A stretch of DNA of 64,000 nt. It comes from Bacillus sp. FJAT-14578. Its GTDB lineage: Bacteria; Bacillota; Bacilli; Bacillales; Bacillaceae_H. The stretch is from assembly GCF_000504165.1 (NCBI RefSeq), contig NZ_AYSE01000007.1:396299-460298 (forward strand). The letters are read 5' to 3'. The notes under the pieces are model-generated. The model was given only the letters and a program-made list of their open reading frames with translations, did not search any database and was not told where the DNA came from. Of this stretch, positions 52,863 through 63,096 are shown one piece after another. The translations under genes and the position numbers were made by a program. The number at the start of each line of letters is the position of its first letter. The first letter of the stretch is position 1.

Positions 52863-53411
52863 ATGAGGTTTGAATATAAATTTGGTAGACGTTGGGTTGT
52901 AAATGGATTTATCGAAATAAACTCTCAAAGGTCATCATTTGATGTCACTTATGTAACGGACTGTTTAAGGGATTTACTTAATGCATTAATGTATTTAAAC
53001 CCTGAATGCGTTTCAAAAGATGATGGGTTGAGAACAAACACGAGTTGTCAGTGGGACGCTGAACCTTGTATTACTGCTTGGAACTTCACATCGAAACCAG
53101 ATGGAATGTTACATGTCATCGTCATGTATGACGGTAAGGAAGAAAATGAACATATAACAGACATTGATACTGAATGTTCCTACGATTCCTTATTAGAAGT
53201 GATTATTAGGGAAGTTGATTCTTTAATAAAAAAACATGGAATTGTGGGGTATAAAGAAAATTGGGACCACGAGTTCCCTCTGAGTACATTCTTAAAATTA
53301 AAAAACTACCTTCTTAATAAAAAGCCTTATTTATTAAAAGAAGTAGGGGATGAATATGGCGAAATAAAGGTAAGTAATTTATATAACGACATCGAGTTAT
53401 TTTTTAAATAA
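52863..53411 (+). CDS. Hypothetical protein, possibly immunity-like
   Basis: The 182 aa cytosolic protein starts MRFEYKFGRRWVVNGFIEIN and is acidic with alternating strands, like small immunity or sensor proteins of polymorphic toxin loci. No toxin gene is adjacent. The ribosome site (GGAAAGG, 13 bases before ATG) is weak. Imperfect inverted repeats TAGTTYAACAAGS lie on both sides of the gene (52805 and 53468). Composition is more AT-rich than the housekeeping block. Function is not known. Confidence 0.5.
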   Translation: MRFEYKFGRRWVVNGFIEINSQRSSFDVTYVTDCLRDLLNALMYLNPECVSKDDGLRTNTSCQWDAEPCITAWNFTSKPDGMLHVIVMYDGKEENEHITDIDTECSYDSLLEVIIREVDSLIKKHGIVGYKENWDHEFPLSTFLKLKNYLLNKKPYLLKEVGDEYGEIKVSNLYNDIELFFK

Positions 53412-53649
53412 ATTAAGTAATATACATGCCAAAACAGGGAGTGCTTTTGTAACATAAATGAACTAACGCTTGTTGAACTACGATAGGGGAACGCGTCCGT
53501 GCAAAAATAAGAGACTGAGTTCTATATTTGCAAGGGCTCAGGCTGTTTAATTTTGTTCTAAAAACGGTGGTTATAATAGAGTCGGAAATATTGTTTTCGA
53601 GACATTACCTCTTCAGACCTGTTATACGGATTCTTTACCTCTCTATAAA

Positions 53650-54552
53650 TTAAATGCTTTTTTTAAAATTATCTAAAAAGGCATCCATAAATTCCTTAGT
53701 TACTTTCGTTAAATTTTTCGTTTCTAAATAAATAAGCCAGAAATCAACTGGAAAATGTTTTTCTTCCTTTAATGGAATAATTTTTATATCCCCATTCATA
53801 ACCATTGAACTTTTTTTAATAGAAAAATCATGCAAATACAAGATGGCTTGACTTTCTGTTACCAGCTTATAAAGAAGGCTGTTGCTATTCGATCTAACTA
53901 ACACTTGATTTAAATTCGGTTTTGTTAATTTTAATACCTTTTTATAGTCAGATGAATTATACATCACTAATTTTGAATCTTTTAATGCACAAAGTGTTAC
54001 ATAATCATGATGATAAAAAGGTGAATTTTTACCAACCGCTATACAAATATGCCCTGTATGAATATGTTCAAAAAGAATATTTTTTTCTTTTTTTAACTCT
54101 TCTAAAGAAGCGGGAATTAAAGCAAAGTCATAATTTTCCTTGTTGAAATTCTGAATAATTTCTGTAGGGTTTTGCTCTATTAATTCGAATGTAATATCGT
54201 TATTTTCCGAATTAAACTTTACCATTGTTTCTTGAAGTATAAAAGTAAAGGAAGGAGCAGTTAAGATTTTTAAATGAGTTTGATTGCTATTTTTTAACTC
54301 AAAAATTTCTTTATTTAGTTCTTTAATGGTGTTTAGTAAAGTCATTGCTTTAGAAATTACGATTTTACCTTCAAAAGTAGGAGTAACTCTTTGTTTTGAT
54401 CGATTAAAGATTTTTATACCAAGCTCATTTTCTAACTGGGTAATAGATTGACTCATCCCTGAAGGTGAAATAAATAATTTTTCTGCTGCTTTTGAAATTG
54501 ACATCTCGTTTGCAACATTTACAATATACTCCATTTGTTCAAAATTCATCAT
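53650..54552 (-). CDS. LysR-family transcriptional regulator
   Basis: The 300 aa protein has the LysR helix-turn-helix (about 1-65; ISKAAEKLFISPSGMSQSIT then QLENELGIKIFNRSKQRVTP) and an effector domain of periplasmic-binding type. GAGGTGGAATG precedes the start; Met 1 or Met 2 may be used. LysR regulators often control a divergent neighbour, but upstream lies a 1.1-kb region without genes and then the PhoX gene. Effector unknown. Confidence 0.88.
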   Translation of the reverse strand: MMNFEQMEYIVNVANEMSISKAAEKLFISPSGMSQSITQLENELGIKIFNRSKQRVTPTFEGKIVISKAMTLLNTIKELNKEIFELKNSNQTHLKILTAPSFTFILQETMVKFNSENNDITFELIEQNPTEIIQNFNKENYDFALIPASLEELKKEKNILFEHIHTGHICIAVGKNSPFYHHDYVTLCALKDSKLVMYNSSDYKKVLKLTKPNLNQVLVRSNSNSLLYKLVTESQAILYLHDFSIKKSSMVMNGDIKIIPLKEEKHFPVDFWLIYLETKNLTKVTKEFMDAFLDNFKKSI

Positions 54553-55580
54553 TCCACCTCAACTTAAGCAGTTTACAACATTATATTTTCATAAATTCTA
54601 CACTTGATTTTAATTTTAAAAAAGAAGATTCGAAAATCTGACCATAATCCCATCGAGTCCTTTCATGCACAGGGTGAATTTAGATTGCAATGAAATTTCT
54701 CCTGTATCTAAAAGTCCAACGCTCACTTTTGTCCGAATCGGTACGGTTGTATAGACGAGAATTCCATTTATTTTTATTAGCCCGGTTCCACCGATCGGGT
54801 TGATAAACGGTTAACTTTATTACAAACTGCAGAACTTTATTTTAAATTCACACCCTTCAGAATCGAACTTGCTTTTTTACTAAATTGTAAGTGACAAATT
54901 TTAATAGAGAGTAAATCAAATGTAAAAGTTTCGTAAATGGGTTCTGGGGCAAAAAGATTAAATTGCATTGCTGGTAGTATCTAAAGGTCATTTTAAGTTT
55001 TACTTAATACGGTATACAGATTTGTAGAATTTATTAAACGTTTCGAACCATGATACGCTTCTTTCTGGCAAGGGACACGACCGCATTACTTAAAATCAAT
55101 GTTCATTGCTCATTGCCTCGTATTTTTATTCAAAATTATTAAAAGGCAAAAGGAAGGGAGAAAAAATGAAAAGAGCGGAATGGAAAAGATAGTAGACGAT
55201 ATTCTACATGCTAAAGAAGGGAAAAAAAACGATGGAGCGACAATAAGATTCGACGTTAACATTTAAACTCTATTAATATTTAGCACTTACCATTAGGCAG
55301 AAAAGCAAATTTGATTCTGAAGGGGGGGTAAAATAATGTTCGGCCGTATGTAAAAAAGTTGCACCGTTTATAAAAAATATTGATTAAAATACAGTCCATA
55401 TTTTATCAGAACATTGATAAATCAAGATTTATGAATATTTTTTGATCGAACTTTATTCTAAAAATGTGGTCTGAAAAAATGAGAGGCTTAAAGGATTTGA
55501 TCAATCTTTTTTCAGAAAATAAACTACGTCGTATTGATAAATCATCGTTCATAGCGTGTTTTTAATCAAAATCCGAAGTA
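54553..55580. other. Long AT-rich gene-free region
   Basis: No ORF with a ribosome site and family match is seen over about 1 kb. A minus-strand frame (54616-54810) without a start codon and a 28-codon frame at 55175 are unsupported. ATTGATAAATCA occurs twice, at 55413 and 55533, within imperfect 45-base direct repeats. The region may be eroded genes or a complex regulatory region for PhoX. Confidence 0.4.
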
Positions 55581-55582
55581 TT

Positions 55583-55620
55583 TTTACATTTCTTTAAATT
55601 TATTTATCTTATCATTACAA
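55583..55620 (+). promoter_or_regulatory. Possible PhoP boxes upstream of the PhoX-type gene
   Basis: TTTACA (55583), TTAAAT (55594), TTATCT (55604) and TTACAA (55615) are spaced 11, 10 and 11 bases. They are weaker than those before phoA. Confidence 0.4.
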
Positions 55621-55697
55621 AAAATCAATTAATTCTTAAAGTTCCCCAGCTAAACTACCAATAGATAGAAAAATATTGATAGGGAGGAATATTTATT

Positions 55698-57134
55698 ATG
55701 GAAAATCAAACATCTAAAAATGGCTTGAACAGAAGAGATTTCTTAAAAGCGGGAGGAATGAGCACACTTGCTCTTACCCTAGGATCAACTGGAGTATTAG
55801 CACTTGGTTCCAAAGCATTGGCGGATACAACTAATAATCCAACCAGCGGCTTTGGCGGATATGGTCCATTAGTTCCGGATCCAAATGGCATTCTTGATCT
55901 TCCAGAAGGCTTTCATTACAAAATTATTTCTAAAGAAGGCGGTCTAATGACTGATGGGCGAAAAATCCCTGGAGCCTTTGATGGAACGGCAGCTTTTGAA
56001 GGTCCTAACAATACGACCATCCTTGTTCGTAATCATGAATTGGGGGCAGGCGCAGCATTTGGAAGCAATCCTTATGATGCCGCTGCTCAAGGTGGTACAA
56101 CGGCTGTAGTTGTAGGTCCAAATCGCGAAGTTATCGAAGAATATGTCACCTCTTCAGGTACAATCCGAAATTGTGCTGGTGGAGCGACTCCTTGGGGCAC
56201 TTGGCTGACTTGTGAAGAAACACGTTCTGCGACACATGGATATGTGTTTGAAGTGGATCCGACACAGCCGGAGAACGAAATGTCTAGAACTCCAATCAAG
56301 GATATGGGACGCTTTTCACACGAAGCCTGTGCAATTGATCCAGCGACAGGATATGTATACTTAACAGAGGATTCAAGCCCAAGTTACCTTTATCGCTTTA
56401 TCCCAAATGATTTAAGCCAAAAACCGGGCGCGTTACAAAAAGGCGGTAAGCTTTATGCGGCGGCGATTGAAGCGGTAACTGATCCATCAGCAAGCACATT
56501 TAAAACAGGACAAAAATTTCAGATTGTTTGGAAGGAACTAGATCCTCATCTCTGCCGTGAGGATGCCGCTAAACATAACTGCATTAAGTTCAGTAGACTA
56601 GAGGGAGCGTTCTTCCAAGCGGGTGTCTTCTGGTTCGATGATACCTCTGCCGGCGAGAAAAAACTTGGGCGTATTTACCGCTATTTCCCAGCTACCAATA
56701 CCTTGGAGCTTTTCTATGAGGGAACGGATGCACATGACATGGAATATCCAGATAATATCTGTATGACTCCTTGGGGCGACCTTTGGTATGCAGAAGATGG
56801 TTCAGGACAAGATCGACTTATGGGAATTACCCCAGAAGGCAAAGTCTATCCTTTTGCCGCTAACCGTCTTAGTGAAACTGAATTGACAGGCCCGACCTTC
56901 TCGCCTGATGGAAACACGCTTTTTGTCAATATTCAAAGCCCAGGTCAAACCTTTGCCATTTGGGGACCGTTCCAACGCAGAAACTCTGCGCGCGCAAGGG
57001 AAATGTCCTATGCTGCTCCTGCGAAGCAATTTGCACCGCAAGTTTCGGACAAACTGGCTCAAGTTGCCGAGAGTCAAGGGATGTCCATTCTAGAAGCTGC
57101 AGCATTTGAGCGCCACGGAGTAAAGATGATTTAA
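55698..57134 (+). CDS. PhoX-type alkaline phosphatase, Tat-exported (DUF839)
   Basis: The 478 aa protein has a twin-arginine signal (NRRDFLKAGGMSTLALTLGS) and the DUF839/PhoX beta-propeller: ILVRNHELGAG, GGATPWGTWLTCEET, GRFSHEACAIDPATGYVYLT and TPWGDLWYAEDG. PhoX enzymes are calcium/iron phosphatases folded before Tat export. AGGGAGGAATATTT precedes the ATG. Length fits the family. Phosphate scavenging is the expected role. Confidence 0.87.
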   Translation: MENQTSKNGLNRRDFLKAGGMSTLALTLGSTGVLALGSKALADTTNNPTSGFGGYGPLVPDPNGILDLPEGFHYKIISKEGGLMTDGRKIPGAFDGTAAFEGPNNTTILVRNHELGAGAAFGSNPYDAAAQGGTTAVVVGPNREVIEEYVTSSGTIRNCAGGATPWGTWLTCEETRSATHGYVFEVDPTQPENEMSRTPIKDMGRFSHEACAIDPATGYVYLTEDSSPSYLYRFIPNDLSQKPGALQKGGKLYAAAIEAVTDPSASTFKTGQKFQIVWKELDPHLCREDAAKHNCIKFSRLEGAFFQAGVFWFDDTSAGEKKLGRIYRYFPATNTLELFYEGTDAHDMEYPDNICMTPWGDLWYAEDGSGQDRLMGITPEGKVYPFAANRLSETELTGPTFSPDGNTLFVNIQSPGQTFAIWGPFQRRNSARAREMSYAAPAKQFAPQVSDKLAQVAESQGMSILEAAAFERHGVKMI

Positions 57135-57171
57135 ACTGTTTTACAGGATCCATCCATAAAAAGGTGTAAGC

Positions 57172-57211
57172 CGGCTATACGTCGCAGCGAAGTATGAGCA
57201 GCCACGTATAG
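57172..57211 (+). terminator. Hairpin after the PhoX-type gene
   Basis: GGCTATACGT / ACGTATAGCC with an inner GCAGC / GCAGC-rich loop; no T-run. Confidence 0.55.
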
Positions 57212-57254
57212 CCGATTTACTCGGGGATCCGGATGACGGAAAACAGCTTAACGA

Positions 57255-58048
57255 TTGATACATACAGATCCGGGGAAGCTGCAGCGTTTGACACTTACAC
57301 TATTATCCAGAAATGATAGCAAACCTAATGCGGTTGAAGAATTAGTGGCAAACAAAAATGGTAATGGAGATATTGCACTTTCTTGGAGAAAGCCAATGGA
57401 ATCCGACGATAAGGACCTTACACGCGGCTTCCGAATTATTGAGAAAAACGGTCGCTTAGGGTTAAAGTGGAGTGTCTATGTTCCAGTAGAAGCAGAGAAG
57501 AACAACTTCAATATACTGTGAAGGGTGTCAAAGCAGGTCAAGCCTATGATTTTGTAGTCAAAGCGGTTGATGAGCGCGACAATTCAACTCCTAGCTTCGT
57601 AAACACAGAGTCTATTAAACCCATGGCACCAACCAATCCTACGGTTGACGATGGATTTAATACATATGGCTGGACGGATGTCCCTGGATATTCGGAACCA
57701 ACAGATTATGAATACAGTGTCAACAATGGGCAGACATGGAAGCAAGTAACGGCCAATCCACAGCCTGTAGGGGATGGCGAAATCCGAGCTGGTGCAGTGC
57801 AGGTTCGGGTAAAATCCAATGAAGAGACAGGAGACCCTGCAGGTTTGCCATTGAAATCGAATAAAGATTTTACCGAAAACAATGTTCACGATGTGTATTC
57901 TGTAGAGCGGACCTTGATTAGAGGTAAAGAGCTAGCAGTGAATGTGAAAATTAATCAACAAGCTGCTTACAGTGATGATGCATATGTGGTATTCGAGCTG
58001 TTTAAGAGCAATAGATTAATGATGATCAATGCAATCCCTATTCATTAA
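57255..58048 (+). pseudogene. Frameshifted FN3-containing surface protein remnant
   Basis: Two overlapping frames together encode one chain. The first gives VEELVANKNGNGDIALSWRK and the start of an FN3 domain; the second, after a frameshift near 57505, gives YTVKGVKAGQAYDFVVKAVD and then a second beta domain (TDVPGYSEPTDYEYSVNNG) ending MMINAIPIH. No signal peptide or catalytic domain remains. It is the C-terminal end of a larger secreted protein, possibly a glycosidase, next to the GH92 gene. Confidence 0.7.
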
Positions 58049-58226
58049 AGCACGATGGAAGTCACTCAGTATCTTAATATAAGAGGGTCTTAATACAAGG
58101 TTAAAGTATTTGTGTTCCAACAGTGACATTCCTGTCCATTTAGCAGAACATTCGTGCTTAAGTAAAAGATAGAACTATAGGTGAATAAAAGATTCATAAT
58201 TAATGAAATTGGGAGGACAGATTAAA

Positions 58227-61200
58227 ATGGGAAAAAAGCTTTTATCCATGTTTATGATCGTATTGATTCTATTGACTATGATGGAACCATTATCGTCGGA
58301 CTCCGTTATGGCGGTATCCGAATCCCATCCGCAGGAATCAAAGACCACGAATGTGGCTTTGAATGCGAAGGCGACAGCCAGCGGTCAATGTAATGAATAT
58401 GAAAACCCTAGTTTTGCCGTGGATGGCAGAACCGATACGAAGTGGTGTGACAATTCCGGTACTGCTCAGAAATGGCTAGAGTTGGATTTGGGCAAAGAAT
58501 ACAACATTAACCAATGGGTTGTACAAAATGCTTGTATTGGTGAATCAAAAAATTGTCCTTACTGGAATACCAATTCATTTCGTTTGCAGATGAGTGAAGA
58601 CGGAAAGACCTGGGAAGATATCGATGTTGTAAAGGATAACTATCAGACAATCGTTGACAGATACGTCCCTACGTTTAAAGCTCGTTATATTAGGCTCTAT
58701 ATAGATAAACCTTCCACTCAAGACTCAAACGCTAGGATTTACGAGTTAGAATTGTATGGCACAGATGTAGAACAAACGCCTGCTTATCCGGAGATTAACA
58801 AAAAACCTGTAGATTATGTCGATCCATTTATCAACACATTAGGCGATAATGGCCAGACGAATCCTGGTCCAACAACGCCGTTCGGTCTAGTATCATTGGG
58901 ACCGGATTCCGATGGTGGGGCATTTAGTGGATATTATTATCAAGATAAATATCTGAAAGGGTTTTCACACCTTCGATTCAGCGGTGTCGGCTGCAGTGGT
59001 GCAGGTGGAAATATCTTGATGAAGCCTGGGATCGGTTCGTTTACGAATGACAGCAAAAAATATAAAGAGAAGTACGACAAAAACAGTGAGGAAGCATCAC
59101 CTGGCTATTATAAAGTGAAACTTGAATCCGACATTGAAGTGGAACTGACTGCTTCGAAGCGTGTAGGATTCCATAAATATATGTTTCCTAAATCACAAGA
59201 TGGGTATGTGCTAATTGATCTAGCAAACTCATATGCAGGGATGCTAGATGCTAGTCTTAAGGTTGAAAATAACAATGAAATATCAGGCTATATTACGGGA
59301 AAAAATGTATGTGGTCATGGCTACTATAAAATGTATTATTCTATTCAGTTTGATCAAGATTTCGACTCCTATCAGTCTTGGTCTGGCGATGCTGTCGGAG
59401 ACGATGAGAGTCGCAGCGGCACAAAGATTGGGGTATTTGCAAAATTTGACACAAACAAAAATCAGGAGATAAAAGCAAAAGTTGGTCTTTCTCCAATTAG
59501 TGTAGAAGAGGCAAAATATGAAAGAGATCATGATATTCCGAATTGGAATTTTGACCAGCAACGGAGCAAAACGAGAAAAATTTGGAGTAAGCTTCTAAAC
59601 AAGGTGGAAATCACCGACAACGATGAGGAAAACAAGACAATTTTCTATACGCAGCTGTATCACTCCTTCCTTCACCCAAATAATGTCACAAGCTCAAAAG
59701 GCGAGTTCCGAGCGGCAAGGGATGAGAATACGATTCGCAACACCTCTGAGTTTGGCAAGGACTTTGAATATTACTCAGGCTGGACGACATGGGATGATTT
59801 TAGGAAATACTCCTTGTATTCAATACTTGCTCCTCAGGAGTTTGATAATATTGTGAAATCTATGGTGGATGTATATAAGACTAGGGGCTCCTATGTCCAG
59901 TGGGGGCAAGGGTACTGGCCAAGTCCGACTGTACGGAATGAATTTAACGGTGCGGTAATCCTTGATGCTTATACAAAAGGATTTGATGATTTCGACGTGT
60001 ATACGGCTCTTCAAGGGATGGCTGTCGATACAGATCATTATGTTCCTAATAAAGTATCCGGAGCACTAGAGAAAGCATACAGTGCTTATTACCCGATGAA
60101 GCTAGCTTCTCTTCTTGGAGACAAGCTAACCTATGTGAAATACCGGGAAATTGCGTTGTCTTATCAGGATCTCTGGAACCCAACACAGAAGGATGACCAA
60201 CAAAATGTACGAGGATTTTTTACGCCGAATGCAGAAACAGTTGCAAGCGTTTCAAAGATCAATGAATTTGCTTATCAAGGAAATCTGTGGCATTACCGAT
60301 GGTTCGTTCCGCATGATGTCCAAGGTCTGGCCAAACTAAGGGGGAGCTCTGAAAAGTTAGCTGATGACCTAGAGTATTTCTTTGAAATTGATGAATATAT
60401 GGCAATCAACGAACCGGATATTCAAGCGCCGTATATGTTTAATTATTTGGGCAAGCCTTATTTAACCCAGAAATATGTGAGAGAATACACGACAGAAGTA
60501 GTTACACAAAAGTACCATAACCATGGATTGTATGCTTTGCCGATCAAATCACGTGTATACCGTGCTGATCCAGAGGGGTATTTGCCTTCGATGGATGATG
60601 ATGCCGGGGCAATGTCTTCCTGGTTCGTGTATAGCGCAATGGGGTTATTCCCTGGAAATCCCGGAGACCCCTACTATATGATCGGTTCGCCTATCTTCTC
60701 TGAAATGACAGTGCATCTTGAGAAAGGGAAGTCATTTACGATTAAGGCAAACGATGTATCTAGTAAAAATCGCTATATTCAAGAGGCGAAGCTGAACGGG
60801 AAAAGCTTTGATCAGGCATGGATCAGCTACGAGGATATTATGAAAGGCGGAAAACTAGAACTCCAAATGGGCTCAACCCCGAACAAAGAATGGGGAGCTG
60901 ATCCAAGTAAAACTCCTCCTGCTACGGATTTCACAAAAGAGGTCGTTCTTAAATTAAACAGCATCACTGCACCTGCTGACAAAACAGGGGTGGCAATCGG
61001 AACGGCGAAGACAGCGGACGCCCTAGGATTGCCAACGACAGTAGACTTGGTTACCGATTCAGGCAGCTTGAATGGGAAGGCCAAGGTGACATGGAATGTA
61101 GATGCTTCAGACTATGATCCTACGGTAAAGACTGTACAGACCTTTACTGTAAATGGAACTGTAACTTTGCCAAATTGGGTAGAAAATCCCAATAACGTCC

Positions 61201-61664
61201 CTTTGACAACAAGCATTAAAGTAACGGTTAATGTTAATAAGATCCCTCAGTCTCAAATGACGGCAACGGCGACAAGTCAGGAAACGATTGGTGGAAATAA
61301 TTCAGCATCCATGGCGATTGACGGAAATTCACAAACGATTTGGCATACAAAGTGGGATAAATCTGATGTTCTCCCCCAATCGATCACCTTAAATCTTGGA
61401 GGAACTTACCCAATCGATAAGGTCGCGTATTTACCAAGGCCATCAGGCAGCAACGGAAATATTACAGGATATAACGTTTATGTAAGTACAGATGGAGTGA
61501 CCTTTACTAAAGTTGCAAGCGGAACTTGGGCAAACGACAATGCGGAGAAAGTAGTAACTTTTGATCCGACAGATGCATCATATGTCAAGCTCGAAGCAAC
61601 GGCGGGTGTTAACGGCTGGGCATCGGCTGCGGAGATTAGCGTCCTTGTGAAACAGAAACTGTAA
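58227..61664 (+). CDS. Secreted GH92 alpha-mannosidase with CBM32 domains
   Basis: The 1145 aa exo-acting alpha-mannosidase has a signal peptide (about 1-30), an N-terminal F5/8-type (CBM32) domain (about 42-185), the GH92 region (about 195-900: VDPFINTLGDNGQTNPGPTT, GFSHLRFSGVGCSGAGG, GWTTWDDFRKYSLY, the catalytic-acid region near SMDDDAGAMSSWFVYSAMG), a bacterial Ig-like domain (about 925-1010) and a second F5/8-type domain (about 1020-1143). GH92 enzymes need calcium and trim mannose from N-glycans or yeast mannan. GGGAGGA sets ATG 58227. No cell-wall anchor is present. Confidence 0.92.
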   Translation: MGKKLLSMFMIVLILLTMMEPLSSDSVMAVSESHPQESKTTNVALNAKATASGQCNEYENPSFAVDGRTDTKWCDNSGTAQKWLELDLGKEYNINQWVVQNACIGESKNCPYWNTNSFRLQMSEDGKTWEDIDVVKDNYQTIVDRYVPTFKARYIRLYIDKPSTQDSNARIYELELYGTDVEQTPAYPEINKKPVDYVDPFINTLGDNGQTNPGPTTPFGLVSLGPDSDGGAFSGYYYQDKYLKGFSHLRFSGVGCSGAGGNILMKPGIGSFTNDSKKYKEKYDKNSEEASPGYYKVKLESDIEVELTASKRVGFHKYMFPKSQDGYVLIDLANSYAGMLDASLKVENNNEISGYITGKNVCGHGYYKMYYSIQFDQDFDSYQSWSGDAVGDDESRSGTKIGVFAKFDTNKNQEIKAKVGLSPISVEEAKYERDHDIPNWNFDQQRSKTRKIWSKLLNKVEITDNDEENKTIFYTQLYHSFLHPNNVTSSKGEFRAARDENTIRNTSEFGKDFEYYSGWTTWDDFRKYSLYSILAPQEFDNIVKSMVDVYKTRGSYVQWGQGYWPSPTVRNEFNGAVILDAYTKGFDDFDVYTALQGMAVDTDHYVPNKVSGALEKAYSAYYPMKLASLLGDKLTYVKYREIALSYQDLWNPTQKDDQQNVRGFFTPNAETVASVSKINEFAYQGNLWHYRWFVPHDVQGLAKLRGSSEKLADDLEYFFEIDEYMAINEPDIQAPYMFNYLGKPYLTQKYVREYTTEVVTQKYHNHGLYALPIKSRVYRADPEGYLPSMDDDAGAMSSWFVYSAMGLFPGNPGDPYYMIGSPIFSEMTVHLEKGKSFTIKANDVSSKNRYIQEAKLNGKSFDQAWISYEDIMKGGKLELQMGSTPNKEWGADPSKTPPATDFTKEVVLKLNSITAPADKTGVAIGTAKTADALGLPTTVDLVTDSGSLNGKAKVTWNVDASDYDPTVKTVQTFTVNGTVTLPNWVENPNNVPLTTSIKVTVNVNKIPQSQMTATATSQETIGGNNSASMAIDGNSQTIWHTKWDKSDVLPQSITLNLGGTYPIDKVAYLPRPSGSNGNITGYNVYVSTDGVTFTKVASGTWANDNAEKVVTFDPTDASYVKLEATAGVNGWASAAEISVLVKQKL

Positions 61665-61785
61665 AGAATTAGCTTCTAAAAAAGAATTTATTGTATTGAA
61701 TTCTGAATTTGAAGATGAGATTGATGAGGATTAATAAACAAAACTTTCCAATACTAGCTAATAAAAAATTTATTAGTTATTCAAT

Positions 61786-61828
61786 TAAAGGGCGCAATTC
61801 TGGAATAAGAATTGTGCTCTTTCTTTAT
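61786..61828 (+). terminator. Terminator after the GH92 gene
   Basis: AAGGGCGCAATTCT / AGAATTGTGCTCTTT stem, then CTTTATG. Confidence 0.7.
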
Positions 61829-61923
61829 GTTAGGGCCATTTAATTAAATAAGAAGAGGACAATCGAGAAGAAAATCTTAACGGTCATATGTGATAAACTT
61901 AAGAAAACGAGGGAGGATGTATC

Positions 61924-62274
61924 ATGACCAAACATAAGATCTATACAATGAGTGTCGCAAGTGTCTATCCCCATTATGTTACGAAGGCGGAGAAAAAAGG
62001 ACGTACGAAAACAGAAGTCGATGAAATCATCCGTTGGTTGACAGGGTATAGCCAGGAAGAGTTAGAAGCACAACTGGAAAAACAGACAGACTTTGAGACC
62101 TTCTTTGCGGAAGCTCCCCAACTGAATCCTTTACGGAATTTGATCAAAGGTGTGGTCTGCGGTGTCCGAGTGGAAGACATTGAAGAACCAACTATGCAGG
62201 AAATTCGCTATTTGGATAAGTTGATTGATGAGTTAGCAAAGGGAAAAGCGATGGAGAAGGTTTTGCGGAAATAA
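61924..62274 (+). CDS. DUF2200 family protein
   Basis: The 116 aa protein matches DUF2200 throughout: [40 protein letters not shown] and [35 protein letters not shown] precedes the ATG. It is cytosolic. No function is known for the family; it is a single-gene transcript. Confidence 0.88.
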   Translation: MTKHKIYTMSVASVYPHYVTKAEKKGRTKTEVDEIIRWLTGYSQEELEAQLEKQTDFETFFAEAPQLNPLRNLIKGVVCGVRVEDIEEPTMQEIRYLDKLIDELAKGKAMEKVLRK

Positions 62275-62667
62275 TAATTAAAATTCCGATTACCCGAAAA
62301 TAGCTGTCTTAAATTATTGGGAGCTTTAATTTAATAAGACATAAAAAAAGAGAGCAGCTAAAGCATTCTAAAAAAAGCGCCCTCGTGAAATATTTTAGGA
62401 GCCTGTTTTGATCAATATTTTTTATAAACCAACAATTGGGTCTTATACTACTTTCGTTTAAAAAGGTGTGTCAAAAATATAAACGTTTATAAAATATTTT
62501 AACCACCTTTTTAAACTTGATTTCACTGGGTTTATAACTTGATAGGTCGTGTTTATAAAGGTATACCTTTAAAAACACAATCAAATGACCCTGAAAGAGG
62601 TGACATATAATTTTAAATAAATTACGACAAATAAAAAAGAAAGTCACAGCAAAACGGCGTAGCTTTT
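62275..62667. other. Gene-free stretch before the recombinase remnant
   Basis: AT-rich, no supported ORF. AAAGAGGTGACATAT at about 62593 looks like a ribosome site without a following frame, possibly part of the eroded recombinase gene. Confidence 0.35.
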
Positions 62668-62814
62668 GGCCGACCAAAAGCTCAGGTAACAGATGAGTAA
62701 GTGTACCATCGATGAAAAGCAGGAGGGATGACAGCTGTTAAGACCATGTAGGAAGTAGGAGTAAAAAAGACGACTTTTTATAAACTTGTCAGGGAGTATG
62801 AAAAATTAGCATAG
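62668..62814 (+). pseudogene. Serine recombinase (resolvase) C-terminal remnant
   Basis: GRPKAQVTDE, a stop, then TAVKTM, a stop, and EVGVKKTTFYKLVREYEKLA: the C-terminal helix-turn-helix of Tn3-type resolvases/invertases, interrupted by in-frame stops. It shows that a transposon or recombinase gene once lay here. Confidence 0.72.
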
Positions 62815-62845
62815 AAATAAATTTATATAATAGGAAGAAACACGT

Positions 62846-62884
62846 CGAAAAGAAGCATCTGCACGTAAGCAGATGCTTTTTCGA
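62846..62884 (+). terminator. Terminator
   Basis: AGCATCTGC / GCAGATGCT stem with flanking GAAAA / TTTTTC. Confidence 0.75.
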
Positions 62885-63096
62885 TAAGGGGGAATATGTT
62901 ATCATCTTTGCCATTTTGGTAGATTTATATACATATATTTTTGAAAATTTATTACACTGAATTAAACCATTAAAATCATACTTTAATAATTCAGGAGAAG
63001 CAGTATGTTTTCGTTCACAATCATTTAAATTGTTAATAAGAAGATAAAAATGTTAAAATTTGTGTGTGAAATAACTAACTTGGAGGAGGATAATTT

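Noticed and set aside
52800..53480. Integron attC-like site around the 182-aa gene
   Set aside because: GTTTAAC and GTTGAAC fit the loose core consensus, but their order and spacing do not form an attC fold and no integrase is present.
54616..54810. Minus-strand open frame encoding GLIKINGILVYTTVPIRT
   Set aside because: It has no start codon with a ribosome site and matches no family I know; it may be chance or a very old remnant.
55175..55261. 28-codon frame MEKIVDDILHAKEGKKNDG
   Set aside because: It is very short, the ribosome site is poor and no neighbour supports it.
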